A stretch of DNA of 64,000 nucleotides from Halobacillus karajensis. Lineage in GTDB: Bacteria > Bacillota > Bacilli > Bacillales > Halobacillaceae. The position numbers and the translations under genes were made by a program. The stretch covers positions 682,001-746,000 of the forward strand of contig NZ_FNWW01000001.1 of assembly GCF_900108515.1 (NCBI RefSeq), read 5' to 3'. The notes under the pieces were generated by a model. The model was not told the origin of the DNA and did not search any database. It saw only the letters and a program-made list of their open reading frames with translations. Within the stretch, counting starts at the first letter, position 1; each line of letters begins with the position of its first letter. Positions 19,949-29,126 of this stretch are shown here, one piece after another.

Positions 19949-20021
19949 ACCTGGCATGAATATCGCCATACACTCCCTTTTCCCTTTAGTCATTAATAAG
20001 ACCTCAAGAAGAAAGCTACAC

Positions 20022-20065
20022 TAAAAAAGCCGTTCAGTTTTAATCCAAAACTGAGCGGCTTTCTT
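20022..20065. terminator. Bidirectional terminator between metX and pdaC-like gene
   Basis: AAAAAGCCGTTCAGTTTT pairs with AAAACTGAGCGGCTTT. The hairpin includes the last codons of the minus-strand deacetylase gene, whose stop is at 20040-20042. Confidence 0.85.
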
Positions 20066-21422
20066 TTTCTTCCATTAAAACCCCTACAGGCACGACCTGA
20101 TAACCTTCAGATGATAACCTTCTTAATAGAATATCTGTTGTTTCTACTGTAGAGTTCTGCAAGTCATGCAGCATAATGATAGATCCATCTTCTACTTGGG
20201 AAAGAATATCCTGGGCAACCGTCAATGGTTCTTGATCTTCCCATTTTTCAGAGTGGATGGTCCACGGAACAGTATCCAGCTTTCCCTTATATGGAACGGA
20301 AGGTATATTTCCAAATGGCATCCTTAATGAATTTACATTTTGACCTGTTACTCGTTCCAAAATGGCTTGAGTAGAAGAGATTTGTTGTTCCACCTCTTCC
20401 TCAGATAAACGCTCCAATCGAGAATGATCCCATGTGTGGTTACCAATCTCGTGCCCGCGTTCACTCACTTCACGAGCAACATCAGGGTAAAACCCAACCC
20501 TCTTACCAATCATAAAAAAGGATGCCTTCGCATGGTATTTATCTAAAAGGTCAAGTATCTTTCTGGTAACCTCAGGGTGAGGACCGTCATCAAACGTCAA
20601 GGCAACCTTTTTCTTTTCATTATGCAGCTTTTTATCCAAAGAAAAATCTACATTACTCTCTCCCAGTTCCTTATGTTCAGCAGTTCGTTCGGAAACATTC
20701 TCCTTTGCTTTCACTAGAGCCTCCTCATATTCTGAACGTATAAGGTGGGAGATTTTACCTTTACCGATTGTTACACGAGTGTCTGAATGATGTGCAGGAT
20801 CTTCTAAAAACACCATTAGGCCTTTATCTGTTATTGCAATATTTTCATAAACCTCGGATTTTGCTTCAAGGTTTTCATAAAGGGAAGTATTTTCCTTACC
20901 AGACTCAGCTAACTGATCTTTCGTCCATTCGTGCAGCCGATCTACATAATAAACATCATCTTTAAATAACTCTTCTACTTTTAAAGCTTTTCCGTTCTTT
21001 TTATCAAAATTCATAATCGTCTGGCTGGTCATCATTTTATCTCTGCCGATATCCAAAGTCTCAAGGAATCTTACAACAAAAAAGCGTTGGTCCTGATGAA
21101 TCACTTCAAAGTCGATATGCAGTTCATGGACCTCTCCTCCATTTTTCTGCTGATTCCTTTGATAGCTTTCCTGCTTGAAATAAGCCTTTTGTTTGTTTAC
21201 ATAATCAATAATCGTTTGATCGATTTGATTATTCGGTGTTTGAGGATAATGGGCTGTAATATAATACTCTTCATCCTCATCAATATCTGTTTCCATACTT
21301 ATTTCATAGATAGACAAGTTTTCATCCTTCTCCCCCGGTTCTTCATTGGCACTAGCTATGAAAGAACACCCGGTAGCCGTCAACACAATAAATAAAATGG
21401 TATATATTATAGGTTGTCTCAT
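20040..21422 (-). CDS. pdaC: PdaC-like polysaccharide deacetylase lipoprotein
   Basis: A 460-residue protein with a lipoprotein-type signal (hydrophobic to LTATGC, Cys19), a DUF4163/DUF3298-like middle region (about 40-230) and a C-terminal NodB deacetylase domain (about 270-450). TFDDGP at 276-281 holds the catalytic Asp, and HTWDH gives the metal His329 and His333. Domain order and length match Bacillus PdaC (YjeA), which removes acetyl groups from peptidoglycan N-acetylmuramic acid. Probably membrane-anchored outside the cell. AGAGGG precedes the ATG; monocistronic. Confidence 0.88.
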   Translation of the reverse strand: MRQPIIYTILFIVLTATGCSFIASANEEPGEKDENLSIYEISMETDIDEDEEYYITAHYPQTPNNQIDQTIIDYVNKQKAYFKQESYQRNQQKNGGEVHELHIDFEVIHQDQRFFVVRFLETLDIGRDKMMTSQTIMNFDKKNGKALKVEELFKDDVYYVDRLHEWTKDQLAESGKENTSLYENLEAKSEVYENIAITDKGLMVFLEDPAHHSDTRVTIGKGKISHLIRSEYEEALVKAKENVSERTAEHKELGESNVDFSLDKKLHNEKKKVALTFDDGPHPEVTRKILDLLDKYHAKASFFMIGKRVGFYPDVAREVSERGHEIGNHTWDHSRLERLSEEEVEQQISSTQAILERVTGQNVNSLRMPFGNIPSVPYKGKLDTVPWTIHSEKWEDQEPLTVAQDILSQVEDGSIIMLHDLQNSTVETTDILLRRLSSEGYQVVPVGVLMEEKESRSVLD

Positions 21423-21587
21423 GCTTTTCCCTCTTTATCTCATAATCATACAACCTATTGTAACATAAATGTAACAATGACTTAATTATATAGATATATT
21501 CAGTAAAATTTTTTTCAACGCCAGACTCTCTCCCTTCCCCCTCACCACAAAAGAAGAATGGATCAAAGACTTTGCAGATACTCACAA

Positions 21588-21619
21588 AAAAAGAACTTCC
21601 TCGCAAAAGGAAGTCCTTA
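21588..21619 (-). terminator. Terminator of the kynA operon
   Basis: Minus strand: AAGGACTTCCT pairs with AGGAAGTTCTT, followed by seven T. Confidence 0.85.
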
Positions 21620-21629
21620 AATTCAATGC

Positions 21630-22466
21630 TTATATGGTCGTTCGCACATCCCATAACTCTGGGAAGAATCTGTGATCCAGAACTTTTTTTAAGTACCCGA
21701 CCCCAGAGGAACCACCCGTCCCTTTTTTATGACCAATGATTCGCTCAACCGTCTTCATATGGCGGAAACGCCATTGTTGAAGACTGTCTTCAATGTCCAC
21801 GAGCTTTTCCCCTAACTGATATAAATCCCAGTACTGATCAACATTTTTGTATATGTGAGACCAGGCCTTTTCTACAGTCGAATCCCTTTCATATAATTCG
21901 GTATAATCACGATCCAGCAAATGAGCAGAAATCGGAAGTCCAGCCTCTGAAAGTTTTCCGATTGCGGCATCATATAAACTCGGGGCACGGTAAGCCTCGT
22001 TTAAGCGCTTATGTAAATCAGGATCCTTCTTGTAAATCTTCAAGACGTGCGGCGTTTTATATCCTAAAGCAAATTCAATCATTCGGTATTGATAAGATTG
22101 AAAACCAGAAGCCTGTCCCAATTGATCTCTGAATTCCATATACTCAGCAGGAGTCAACGTTGATAATACATCCCAGGCTTGAATGATTTGTTTTTGAATA
22201 CTGGAGACACGCGCCAGCATTTTAAACGCTGATTGCATCTTATTCTCCCTAATCGCCTCTGTTGCAGCATGGAGCTCATGTAAAATAAGCTTCATCCATA
22301 ACTCACTCACTTGGTGGATAATAATAAACAACATTTCATCATGGTGAGGAGACAAGCGTTTTTGAGCAGATAGCAAGTCTTCCAAACCTAAGTACTCTCC
22401 ATAGGTCATTCGGTTAGAAAAGTCCGTATGGACATTCTCGTTGCCCTTCTTGTGGTCATCGGACAT
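21630..22466 (-). CDS. kynA: Tryptophan 2,3-dioxygenase
   Basis: A 278-residue haem dioxygenase that opens the indole ring of L-tryptophan to N-formylkynurenine. Family blocks are [54 protein letters not shown] and the haem-ligand region [14 protein letters not shown] (His236). Length is typical. AAAGGAGG precedes the ATG. It starts 14 bp after the DUF4166 gene and forms an operon with it. No kynurenine formamidase or kynureninase gene lies in the window, so the rest of the pathway must be elsewhere or absent. Confidence 0.95.
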   Translation of the reverse strand: MSDDHKKGNENVHTDFSNRMTYGEYLGLEDLLSAQKRLSPHHDEMLFIIIHQVSELWMKLILHELHAATEAIRENKMQSAFKMLARVSSIQKQIIQAWDVLSTLTPAEYMEFRDQLGQASGFQSYQYRMIEFALGYKTPHVLKIYKKDPDLHKRLNEAYRAPSLYDAAIGKLSEAGLPISAHLLDRDYTELYERDSTVEKAWSHIYKNVDQYWDLYQLGEKLVDIEDSLQQWRFRHMKTVERIIGHKKGTGGSSGVGYLKKVLDHRFFPELWDVRTTI

Positions 22467-22480
22467 AGGGTATCCCTCCT

Positions 22481-23125
22481 TTACTCTAAAACGCCGCGTT
22501 TAGGAATATTATTATAAGTCATAGGTAAAAACTCTGTGTGAACCGTTCCTTCATACATCATAAGGGTTCCAAGCCATGGATGCTCTGCATGAACATGAAT
22601 ACGAAAGGCTTCTTCCTCTTCATCATAATGCTCGTATACACTTGTTGTTGGAGCTGTCATTGATATTCCGCCGTTTACATTTATTGCTTTCGACTCCATA
22701 TAAAGACCGCCTTCTACCGTAACATGGATATCCAGTTCGGTCTGCATCAGTCCGGATTTACCTAAATCATCGACAAGACTCTCTTTCTCTTCATCATATC
22801 GCATAGCAGCATCAAATCCGCGGATGGCATATGGAAAGAAAAATCGGCGGATCCAACTCACCGTTTCTCGACCCTTTTCATCATCATACACATAGTTTTC
22901 CAATGTGAATGGAACATCTCTCCCTCTTTCAGCAAAGACAAGATGATCTTTTGAACCCATTTGCAGAAAAGGACGCAGCAATGGGTGTGTGCCTCTGATT
23001 TCTGTCATTCTTCCCTGTCCGAGGACCATTAGGTTTTGTTTGCTTGTTAATCCATACTTCTTTTGGAGCTCCGGGTGTAAATTATGAAATTCTTCTCCTA
23101 AAGCTCGGTGATAGATAGACTTCAT
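22481..23125 (-). CDS. DUF4166 domain-containing protein
   Basis: A 214-residue protein. The ATG at 23125 is set by AAGGGAG upstream and by the family-like beginning [20 protein letters not shown]; a longer frame upstream is only promoter sequence. Blocks such as [19 protein letters not shown] fit DUF4166, found alone and fused to YndJ-type proteins, function unknown. It is first gene of the operon with tryptophan dioxygenase. The promoter (extended -10 TGCTATAAT, 23234-23239 on the minus strand) overlaps a cre-like site. Confidence 0.7.
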   Translation of the reverse strand: MKSIYHRALGEEFHNLHPELQKKYGLTSKQNLMVLGQGRMTEIRGTHPLLRPFLQMGSKDHLVFAERGRDVPFTLENYVYDDEKGRETVSWIRRFFFPYAIRGFDAAMRYDEEKESLVDDLGKSGLMQTELDIHVTVEGGLYMESKAINVNGGISMTAPTTSVYEHYDEEEEAFRIHVHAEHPWLGTLMMYEGTVHTEFLPMTYNNIPKRGVLE

Positions 23126-23233
23126 TCCGCTAACTCCCTTCCAAAACAAATATAATAATCCAGCATCAAATGGTACGGTTTTGAATATGTTTAATTTTAG
23201 AAAATTGAATTTGCCCTTCATGTATGTATTGGC

Positions 23234-23258
23234 ATTATAGCACAAGTAACCGCTTTCG
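23234..23258 (-). promoter_or_regulatory. Promoter of DUF4166-kynA operon with cre-like site
   Basis: Minus-strand TGCTATAAT (extended -10). The spacer holds CGAAAGCGGTTACT (23258-23245), matching the CcpA cre consensus TGWAANCGNTNWCA at 12 of 14 positions, including the central CG. It suggests glucose repression of tryptophan breakdown. Confidence 0.55.
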
Positions 23259-23278
23259 ATTATAGATGAATAAGAAAT

Positions 23279-23302
23279 AAGACCTGCGGTCAGCAGGTCT
23301 TT
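23279..23302 (-). terminator. Terminator after the RQC-domain gene
   Basis: A perfect 9-bp stem (AAGACCTGC with GCAGGTCTT) around a 5-base loop and followed, on the minus strand, by a T-rich stretch. It closes the transcript of the 23437-24963 gene before the kynA promoter. Confidence 0.75.
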
Positions 23303-23436
23303 ATCCATGGAGCTAGCGCTTCTCCATATTTTCAACTGCAACGCCTCATAATCCACCACTCCGTAAAAGAAAGGCACTTCACTGCACTGCTTGATTTATA
23401 CTTGCCGTGTCTTCCGAGGCAGTTGCGCTTTTACCC

Positions 23437-24963
23437 TTACATGACCTCTTCAGCATAGTCGCTTATTGAATAGCCTTTTTGTTGTTTCATCAGCCAGCCT
23501 TGTTTTTTTAGCTGGTTAAACAGTTTTTGAATATGTTTTTCCGGCCAGCTGGACAAAAGACCAAACCAGCGGGTTTCATGCAATCTTAATTGTCTAAGTT
23601 TGTGTGTAGCTTTCCCAGCAAGCACTTGTACCAGAGTGTGTGCCGGGTGAGCTGTGCCATAATAATAAATTAAATCCAGAATCTGTTGAGTTTCTGCATA
23701 GGTGAGCGGCCGTCCTTTGATTGTAATAATGACATCATTTTCTTCATATCGGACTTCTTCCAATTTACTTTTTAGTTCTTCTAAGACATGGCTGGTCATG
23801 GGGTAGACATTTTCGGGCACGATTTTCTGCCAGTGCCTGAGTTCTTTAAGCATTCTTACGTCATCCAATCGAACCTCCGCTAGCCATAACAACTCAGAGT
23901 TACACGTTTGTTCAGCTATGTGTGTCCTGCTTAATTTATCGTACATATAAAGCAAAGGGTATGTTTTCTTATCCTCTGATTTTCGCTGGTATCGTTCGAT
24001 CTGATGAATGATAGTGAGACTTTCATCCAAGGTTTTTCGTGCGGTACTTAATTGTTTCTTTAATACCCTTAATTGTAACAACTGTTCAAGTAAGGACTGA
24101 TTCTGCCTAGCAATCTCATTGAATTGCTTTTCAATTGTAGTCACCCGCTTTGTTGAAAGCTCCACATCATATTCCTCTATAAACGTCACCTGCTCCTCTT
24201 CAACATGATACTCCAGACAAAAATCACAGGTTTCACAGTAACAACAAATGGAACGGCTCTTTGGATTGAAGGTCAGCAACTTTTTATGTGAGCAGATCTC
24301 CTTTGAACCTGTCACCCATTCCTCTGGAAGAGCACGAAACGGTCGCATAACGATCGCTGCACGATGACGCCAGCCAGCAATATCTTCTGGATAGTTTAAT
24401 ACAGAAATGAGTGCGGATTGATTCATGACTTCGACAGCATCAATCACACGTCTTTTTTTATGAAATAGTTGGACAATCGGATGATTGTAAAAAGCGGATG
24501 ATATTTTCTTTAACCAATAGTTTCGATCATATTCACTTATATTTGCTAAGAACAGATATTCCTCAAGTACTTCCCCAACATGGTCATAAAGCTGTTCAGA
24601 GGATAATTGAGTAAAATCCGTCGGATATAAATATTCTTCTCTTAAGGGTAATCCGTGTTCTTCGGGTAAGGATCGCCATAAAAACATTTCTGGGCGCATC
24701 AGATGTGGATGAATGGTCTCTTCTTTTTCAAAAAAAACCGGGAGGACAGCATTTCCTTTGAGTCCTAAGAAGGAACGGATTTTCTCTGCATCCAGAGGTT
24801 TATCGTTCATTTGATCCACAATTGCGTCATTCAGCCTGGAAAGTAACCCCCGTTCAAATTTATGTCCAATCGACCGGATATGTTTGTTCTTCTTTCCGAT
24901 CGGCGCCAGTACTACATACGGGTATCGGTGATCCTTGTAAGCAATCCTGTTTGGCAGTCCCAT
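23437..24963 (-). CDS. Helicase-less protein with RecQ-type zinc cluster and RQC domain (RQC-minor type)
   Basis: A 508-residue protein without Walker motifs. Cys positions follow the RecQ zinc-binding pattern: a Cys in KEICSHKKLLTF, then CYCETCDFCLEYH 18 residues on (C-x2-C-x2-C). After a coiled-coil-like stretch rich in Gln, Leu and Lys (about 285-340), the C-terminal 100 residues match the RQC winged helix: THKLRQLRLHETRWFGLLSS and HIQKLFNQLKKQGWL. I believe this matches the family called RQC-minor in public annotation; that name is from memory. Likely a DNA-binding protein; function unknown. It stands alone, between rpiA and the kynA operon. Confidence 0.7.
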   Translation of the reverse strand: MGLPNRIAYKDHRYPYVVLAPIGKKNKHIRSIGHKFERGLLSRLNDAIVDQMNDKPLDAEKIRSFLGLKGNAVLPVFFEKEETIHPHLMRPEMFLWRSLPEEHGLPLREEYLYPTDFTQLSSEQLYDHVGEVLEEYLFLANISEYDRNYWLKKISSAFYNHPIVQLFHKKRRVIDAVEVMNQSALISVLNYPEDIAGWRHRAAIVMRPFRALPEEWVTGSKEICSHKKLLTFNPKSRSICCYCETCDFCLEYHVEEEQVTFIEEYDVELSTKRVTTIEKQFNEIARQNQSLLEQLLQLRVLKKQLSTARKTLDESLTIIHQIERYQRKSEDKKTYPLLYMYDKLSRTHIAEQTCNSELLWLAEVRLDDVRMLKELRHWQKIVPENVYPMTSHVLEELKSKLEEVRYEENDVIITIKGRPLTYAETQQILDLIYYYGTAHPAHTLVQVLAGKATHKLRQLRLHETRWFGLLSSWPEKHIQKLFNQLKKQGWLMKQQKGYSISDYAEEVM

Positions 24964-25044
24964 AATGATTCCCCTTTAATAAGGATTTACTACTATTATA
25001 GAAAAAGTATTAAGATGTACCAATAAATATAAGTAAAATGGGCG

Positions 25045-25749
25045 TCATACTGTTAAAATTTCCACAGAATACCCAATAAACAATCCTGATTCAATCACTC
25101 CAGGAATAGCGCTTAATTCTTTTTCCAGATTATTAGAGATCGTTGGAAACCAGGCATCCATTATGACATTCCCTGCTTCCGTAATAACAGGACCATCTTT
25201 TGCTACAGCCATTCTTAAATCGACTTGATCTATTCCCATATCTTTAAGCGCTGCTTCCACAATATGAATCGATCGTGAATCCACCTCTAAAGGAACAGCA
25301 AACTTCTCTCCAAGATGACCTACAAGCTTGCTCTCATCTACCAAGATGTACGTTTTCGGAGAACTTGCCATCACTAACTTCTCTGCAAAGAGTGCCCCTC
25401 CTCTTCCTTTAATTAAACGATTGTGTGAATCGACTTCGTCTGCACCATCGAAGCCCCAATCAGGTCTTGCATTAAGAAGAGACGTGGTAGTCAGACCATA
25501 ATAATTGCAATTCATCTCTGCCTCTTTAGATGTTGGTATAGCCAATACGTTCCACCTCTCAGCTGCTGCCCTTTCGGCAATCTTCTTAAGGGCTAGAAAG
25601 GAAGTGGACCCGGATCCGATTCCAATAATGTCTCCATCTCTCACAAACCTGCTCACATGCTCCGCCACTTTCTCTTTCTTATCACGGAAGGAAATGGGTC
25701 CTTCCCAGATCGGTTGTCCAGCCAGTTTATTTTTCCATTTCACATGCAT
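25045..25749 (-). CDS. rpiA: Ribose-5-phosphate isomerase A
   Basis: About 233 residues. It interconverts ribose 5-phosphate and ribulose 5-phosphate in the pentose phosphate pathway. Signatures: GIGSGSTSFLALKKIAERA, DGADEVDSHNRLIKGRGGAL (catalytic acid and Lys), and KTYILVDESKLV. The start is uncertain: ATG 25749 sits very close to AGAGG, while GTG 25743 (MKWKNKL) has better spacing. Monocistronic; other pentose phosphate genes are not nearby. Confidence 0.92.
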   Translation of the reverse strand: MHVKWKNKLAGQPIWEGPISFRDKKEKVAEHVSRFVRDGDIIGIGSGSTSFLALKKIAERAAAERWNVLAIPTSKEAEMNCNYYGLTTTSLLNARPDWGFDGADEVDSHNRLIKGRGGALFAEKLVMASSPKTYILVDESKLVGHLGEKFAVPLEVDSRSIHIVEAALKDMGIDQVDLRMAVAKDGPVITEAGNVIMDAWFPTISNNLEKELSAIPGVIESGLFIGYSVEILTV

Positions 25750-25892
25750 CACCTCTTCGTTTGGTATTCCCGAAAGGAGCCGAAATCAAGCATCGGGAAA
25801 AGAAAGAAAAAGGACAAAAACTTTGTCATTTTTCACTTCTCCTCACATAGAATGAATGTAATCTATTGTTCTCAGGAAAGAAGGGGATGGAA

Positions 25893-25973
25893 TTGAAGCG
25901 AGTATATGTGAAGTTGTTCATCTTCTATCTCATTCTCATATGTGCCATCATCCTCGTCACCATAAATCAATAA
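25893..25973 (+). CDS. Small single-span membrane peptide (26 residues), putative
   Basis: A short frame with AAGGGG six bases before TTG 25893 (an ATG at 25887 overlaps the ribosome site). It encodes MKRVYVK, then a hydrophobic span (LFIFYLILICAIILV) and TINQ. A candidate promoter (TTGTCA 25823-25828, TAGAAT 25848-25853, 19-bp spacer) precedes it and a strong terminator follows 7 bases after the stop. The unit promoter-ribosome site-peptide-terminator supports a real gene; role unknown. Confidence 0.5.
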   Translation: MKRVYVKLFIFYLILICAIILVTINQ

Positions 25974-25979
25974 TAAAAC

Positions 25980-26009
25980 AAACCTCGACGATACTTTCGT
26001 CGAGGTTTC
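25980..26009. terminator. Bidirectional terminator at the end of the lia operon
   Basis: AAACCTCGACGA pairs with TTCGTCGAGGTTT around a 4-base loop. It ends the small peptide gene on the plus strand and liaR on the minus strand. Confidence 0.88.
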
Positions 26010-26640
26010 ACTTTACCAAATCATGTTTGAATGCATAAATCACAGCCTGTGTGCGATCGGATACTTCTAGCTTCCCCAGGATATTACTGACATGCACTTT
26101 CACCGTTTTCAAGGCAATGAATAATTGCTCAGAAATTTCTTGATTACTTTTCCCCTCAGCCATAAGTAGAAGGACTTCTTTCTCACGCTCAGTCAACTGC
26201 TCATGAAGATAGGCCGGGTTTGGTGTGCGCATCTTCGTCATAATCTTTCCTGTCACTTCTGGTTCTAAAATGGACTGGCCCTCGTATGTAGAACGAATGG
26301 CTTTAGCAATTTCATCAGCTTTTGAGGTCTTCAACATATAACTTGTCGCCCCTGCTTCAAGAGCCGGATAGACTTTCTCATCGTCAAGAAAGCTGGTGAC
26401 AATAATGACTTTTGCTTCTGGCCACTGTTCTGTAATCTGCTTTGTCGCTTCAATCCCATCCATTTCGTCCATGACTAAATCCATCAAAATAATATCCGGG
26501 CGATGCTCTAAGGCCAAATCCACAGCAGCCTGTCCGCCATCCGCTTCCGCAATCACCTCGATATCCGGTTGTGCAGACAGGTAAGCCGAAACACCAATTC
26601 GGACCATCTCATGATCATCCGCAAATAATACGCTAATCAT
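26008..26640 (-). CDS. liaR: Response regulator LiaR
   Basis: A 210-residue NarL-family regulator. The receiver domain has acidic pocket ADDHEMVRIG, phospho-acceptor Asp54 (ILMDLVMDEMDG) and conserved Thr/Lys. The LuxR-type helix-turn-helix spans about 145-200 (LTEREKEVLLLMAEGKSNQE). Phosphorylated LiaR activates liaIH on cell-envelope stress. It overlaps the end of liaS by 8 bp, last gene of the operon liaI-liaH-liaF-liaS-liaR. Confidence 0.95.
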   Translation of the reverse strand: MISVLFADDHEMVRIGVSAYLSAQPDIEVIAEADGGQAAVDLALEHRPDIILMDLVMDEMDGIEATKQITEQWPEAKVIIVTSFLDDEKVYPALEAGATSYMLKTSKADEIAKAIRSTYEGQSILEPEVTGKIMTKMRTPNPAYLHEQLTEREKEVLLLMAEGKSNQEISEQLFIALKTVKVHVSNILGKLEVSDRTQAVIYAFKHDLVK

Positions 26641-27679
26641 TATCTCCCGCCTCCCTTTTCCAATGGGGAATTTTCACTTCAAGCCTTGTTCCTTGCTCTT
26701 TTACACTTACGATATTCAGTGTTCCTCCCACTTCTATCGCTCGTTCCTGCATGTTTTGCAAACCATAGGAACTAGCCTTTTTCTCTTCCACATCAAAACC
26801 GTCCCCATCGTCTACGATACGAAGGATAATACTATGATCTCTTTCAATAAGCATTACGTTTAAAGAAGATGCTTTCGCATGCCGCAATGTGTTTGAAACG
26901 GCTTCTTGGAGGATACGAAACAACTGATCTTCAATACCCTTTTCAAGACTCAACGTTTCCACAGACCAATGAATGTCCATCGGGACCTTTTGTGTCAATT
27001 CATATAGCAGCTCTTCTGCCCCTTCAGATAAAGATTTATCTTTTAACGCAATCGGCCTTAAGTGGAGGAGCAAAGCACGCATCTCAAGCTGGGATTGATG
27101 AATCATTCGCTCCACCATTTTCATTTGTTTTTTCCTGGAGGCCAGATCATCTGTATCGGTTTCATTAATCGCTGACATCATCATTGACGCTGCGAATAAT
27201 TGCTGACTGACAGAATCATGCAGCTCTCTTGCCAGTCTATATCTTTCCTGGACCACCACTTCCTGAAGACTTTTTTCACGTTCTTCCGCTCTCTCTGTAA
27301 CCATACGTTGAGCAAGCTCTGTTTGTTTCGTCATTTTATCTTCTAGTTCGTTGATGGCATCCTCAATCTGCTTCATTTCTTTCAAGTCAACTTCTTCTCT
27401 AACCCTCTCATTTCCCTTGGTGAGTTCAAAAAGACAATGTTCGATCGTATAAAGCTGTCTTCGCCAAAACCACCCTTGAATCACACCTGTTACAAATCCA
27501 AACGACAAAGCCATTAAGATTACGAAGAAGATATAAGGCATATCCAAAACTTCTCTATCCCACAAATCTTCCCATGAGTGGAAAGGAAATGCATAAAAGG
27601 TGATGGTTAAAATAAGGATAGTAAATCCAAAAAAGGTGAGCGTACCGGACAATACCTGCCTCTGCCATACATTCATCAT
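26633..27679 (-). CDS. liaS: Sensor histidine kinase LiaS
   Basis: A 348-residue intramembrane-sensing kinase with two membrane spans (about 11-33 and 48-70) joined by a very short outside loop. It has a HAMP-like region, the HisKA_3 box RYRLARELHDSVSQQLFAA (His154) and a C-terminal ATPase domain (VSNTLRHAKASS, DDGDGFD). Start ATG overlaps the liaF stop (ATGA). Works with LiaR and is held off by LiaF in the known Bacillus system. Confidence 0.95.
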   Translation of the reverse strand: MMNVWQRQVLSGTLTFFGFTILILTITFYAFPFHSWEDLWDREVLDMPYIFFVILMALSFGFVTGVIQGWFWRRQLYTIEHCLFELTKGNERVREEVDLKEMKQIEDAINELEDKMTKQTELAQRMVTERAEEREKSLQEVVVQERYRLARELHDSVSQQLFAASMMMSAINETDTDDLASRKKQMKMVERMIHQSQLEMRALLLHLRPIALKDKSLSEGAEELLYELTQKVPMDIHWSVETLSLEKGIEDQLFRILQEAVSNTLRHAKASSLNVMLIERDHSIILRIVDDGDGFDVEEKKASSYGLQNMQERAIEVGGTLNIVSVKEQGTRLEVKIPHWKREAGDND

Positions 27680-28395
27680 ATGCGTTTCACCTCGAGGTCT
27701 CCTGAAACCATCGAAGTAATTATTTTCACGCGTGGCTTTTCAGAGCGATACCCTCCCGTTTGGTACGATAACACTTGGTTGAGTACTTTTGATTTCTTAT
27801 ATTGAAAAATAGAAGCACGCCCTATAAGGGCGCTATGATGGATACTTACTTCCACTTCATAAGGAATATACACAGTCAAATTACCGACAAAATGCCGGAT
27901 GGAAATAACCGCTTCATCGTGTGGCAGGACGGTCTGGCTTAAATCAACAATCCGATTGCCAATCCCCCCGTGAATGTTAATATCCTTCCATTCATACGAC
28001 TTATTTGGCGTAGACTCATCTCCGAAAAATTTCTGCTTCAATACCGGGTCCTGATCCGGCATTTCTTGATAGTTATCCATGATTTCTGGTCTAATTCGAT
28101 CTGGGTTTTCTCGTGTTTTAAAATAATGCAAAAGAAAAACAATGATCATAGCAATCACTAGAAATCTCACGGCAATCATACTTAAAATGGTAAAAATCAA
28201 ACTGATCAAGCCGATCCAAAATAACACTTTTCTCCATAAAGGTCGGTAATTTTTCCATCCGATATACATCAACACACCAGAAAACAGGACGGAAAATACC
28301 AGACCTCCATTAAAGAAGACAATTTCAACAACGAGAAGAATCACCCCTATGATTAAAATCGTGTTTATCGTATCCGTAGAAAGTTTTTTAAGCAT
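27676..28395 (-). CDS. liaF: LiaF, negative regulator of the LiaRS system
   Basis: A 239-residue membrane protein. Starts MLKKLSTDT at 28395, nine bases after GAGGAGG; an ATG at 28404 abuts the ribosome site. The N-terminal 110 residues hold four hydrophobic segments. The C-terminal half (about 130-239) is the DUF2154-type soluble domain (GGIGNRIVDLSQTVLPHDEA, FVGNLTVYIPYEVEV). LiaF inhibits LiaS in the absence of stress. It is downstream of liaH across an intergenic hairpin and overlaps liaS. Confidence 0.93.
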   Translation of the reverse strand: MLKKLSTDTINTILIIGVILLVVEIVFFNGGLVFSVLFSGVLMYIGWKNYRPLWRKVLFWIGLISLIFTILSMIAVRFLVIAMIIVFLLHYFKTRENPDRIRPEIMDNYQEMPDQDPVLKQKFFGDESTPNKSYEWKDINIHGGIGNRIVDLSQTVLPHDEAVISIRHFVGNLTVYIPYEVEVSIHHSALIGRASIFQYKKSKVLNQVLSYQTGGYRSEKPRVKIITSMVSGDLEVKRI

Positions 28396-28422
28396 AAAGG
28401 TCATCCTCCTCTCCTTATAATC

Positions 28423-28456
28423 ATGATAAAGACGCAGAAATCTGCGCCTTTATCAT
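28423..28456 (-). terminator. Hairpin between liaH and liaF, probable attenuator
   Basis: ATGATAAAG-CGCAGA pairs with TCTGCG-CTTTATCAT over a 2-base loop with one mismatch. No long T-run follows on the minus strand, so partial termination or RNA processing is likelier than full termination. It would make liaIH more abundant than liaFSR. Confidence 0.6.
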
Positions 28457-28466
28457 ACCATGTTTT

Positions 28467-29108
28467 TTATTTAGCTTGTACTTCCTCTTGTTTCTCTACT
28501 TCTTTTTCCAACTGAGCGATTTTACTATCGAAAGTGTTGTGATAATACGCACTGTTCACCTTATATTCCAAGTCTTCAATATAGCGGTCGATTTCTGAAA
28601 ATCTAGAGTAAGGCTTATCCGCTGTTTCTTTAATCACTTGATTCATACGATGGTGAGCACGTGCGATGTTTTCACGCCCCATCAATTCCATCCGCTTCAC
28701 GTGCATATCCTTTAATTTATGTTTCATTTCTTCATACTTACGTTCTAGGGCTTCCAACTGTTCAATACTATCTCTTCTAGAGACTTGCAAACGCTCCGCT
28801 CTAGCTTCATATTCCTGCTTCTCCTTAATAGCAAACTCATACATATCCGTTTCGCCAGCTTTCTCAGCTATCTCCGCTTGACGTGTGCGTTTGTCCGCCA
28901 TATCCTGTGCTTTTTGGAATTCATGTGAGAATTCGTCTTTCAATCGATACTGACGCTCGACAAGCTTGCGAACTTTTTCTGTCTCTTTTTCACTTTCACG
29001 TAAATATTGATTCAACATAGCAATCGGATTCTTCTGTTCCTTTTGATCTAACGCCTCATGTAAATCTGCTGTAATGGAATCTTTCAATCTTGTGAATAAA
29101 TTAGCCAT
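28467..29108 (-). CDS. liaH: LiaH, PspA/IM30-family protein
   Basis: A 213-residue, almost wholly helical protein (MANLFTRLKDSITADLHEAL, then long charged heptad-rich helices), the pattern of PspA/IM30 membrane-protecting coiled coils. The ATG at 29108 is chosen by GGAGAG six bases upstream over an ATG two codons earlier. It follows liaI by 18 bp. In the known system it is strongly induced by lipid-II-active antibiotics and coats the inner membrane face with LiaI as anchor. Confidence 0.93.
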   Translation of the reverse strand: MANLFTRLKDSITADLHEALDQKEQKNPIAMLNQYLRESEKETEKVRKLVERQYRLKDEFSHEFQKAQDMADKRTRQAEIAEKAGETDMYEFAIKEKQEYEARAERLQVSRRDSIEQLEALERKYEEMKHKLKDMHVKRMELMGRENIARAHHRMNQVIKETADKPYSRFSEIDRYIEDLEYKVNSAYYHNTFDSKIAQLEKEVEKQEEVQAK

Positions 29109-29126
29109 ATTCATCTCTCCTTGTAA

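Noticed and set aside
23126-23377. 84-codon extension of the DUF4166 protein
   Set aside because: It covers the promoter, a cre-like site and the terminator of the preceding gene.
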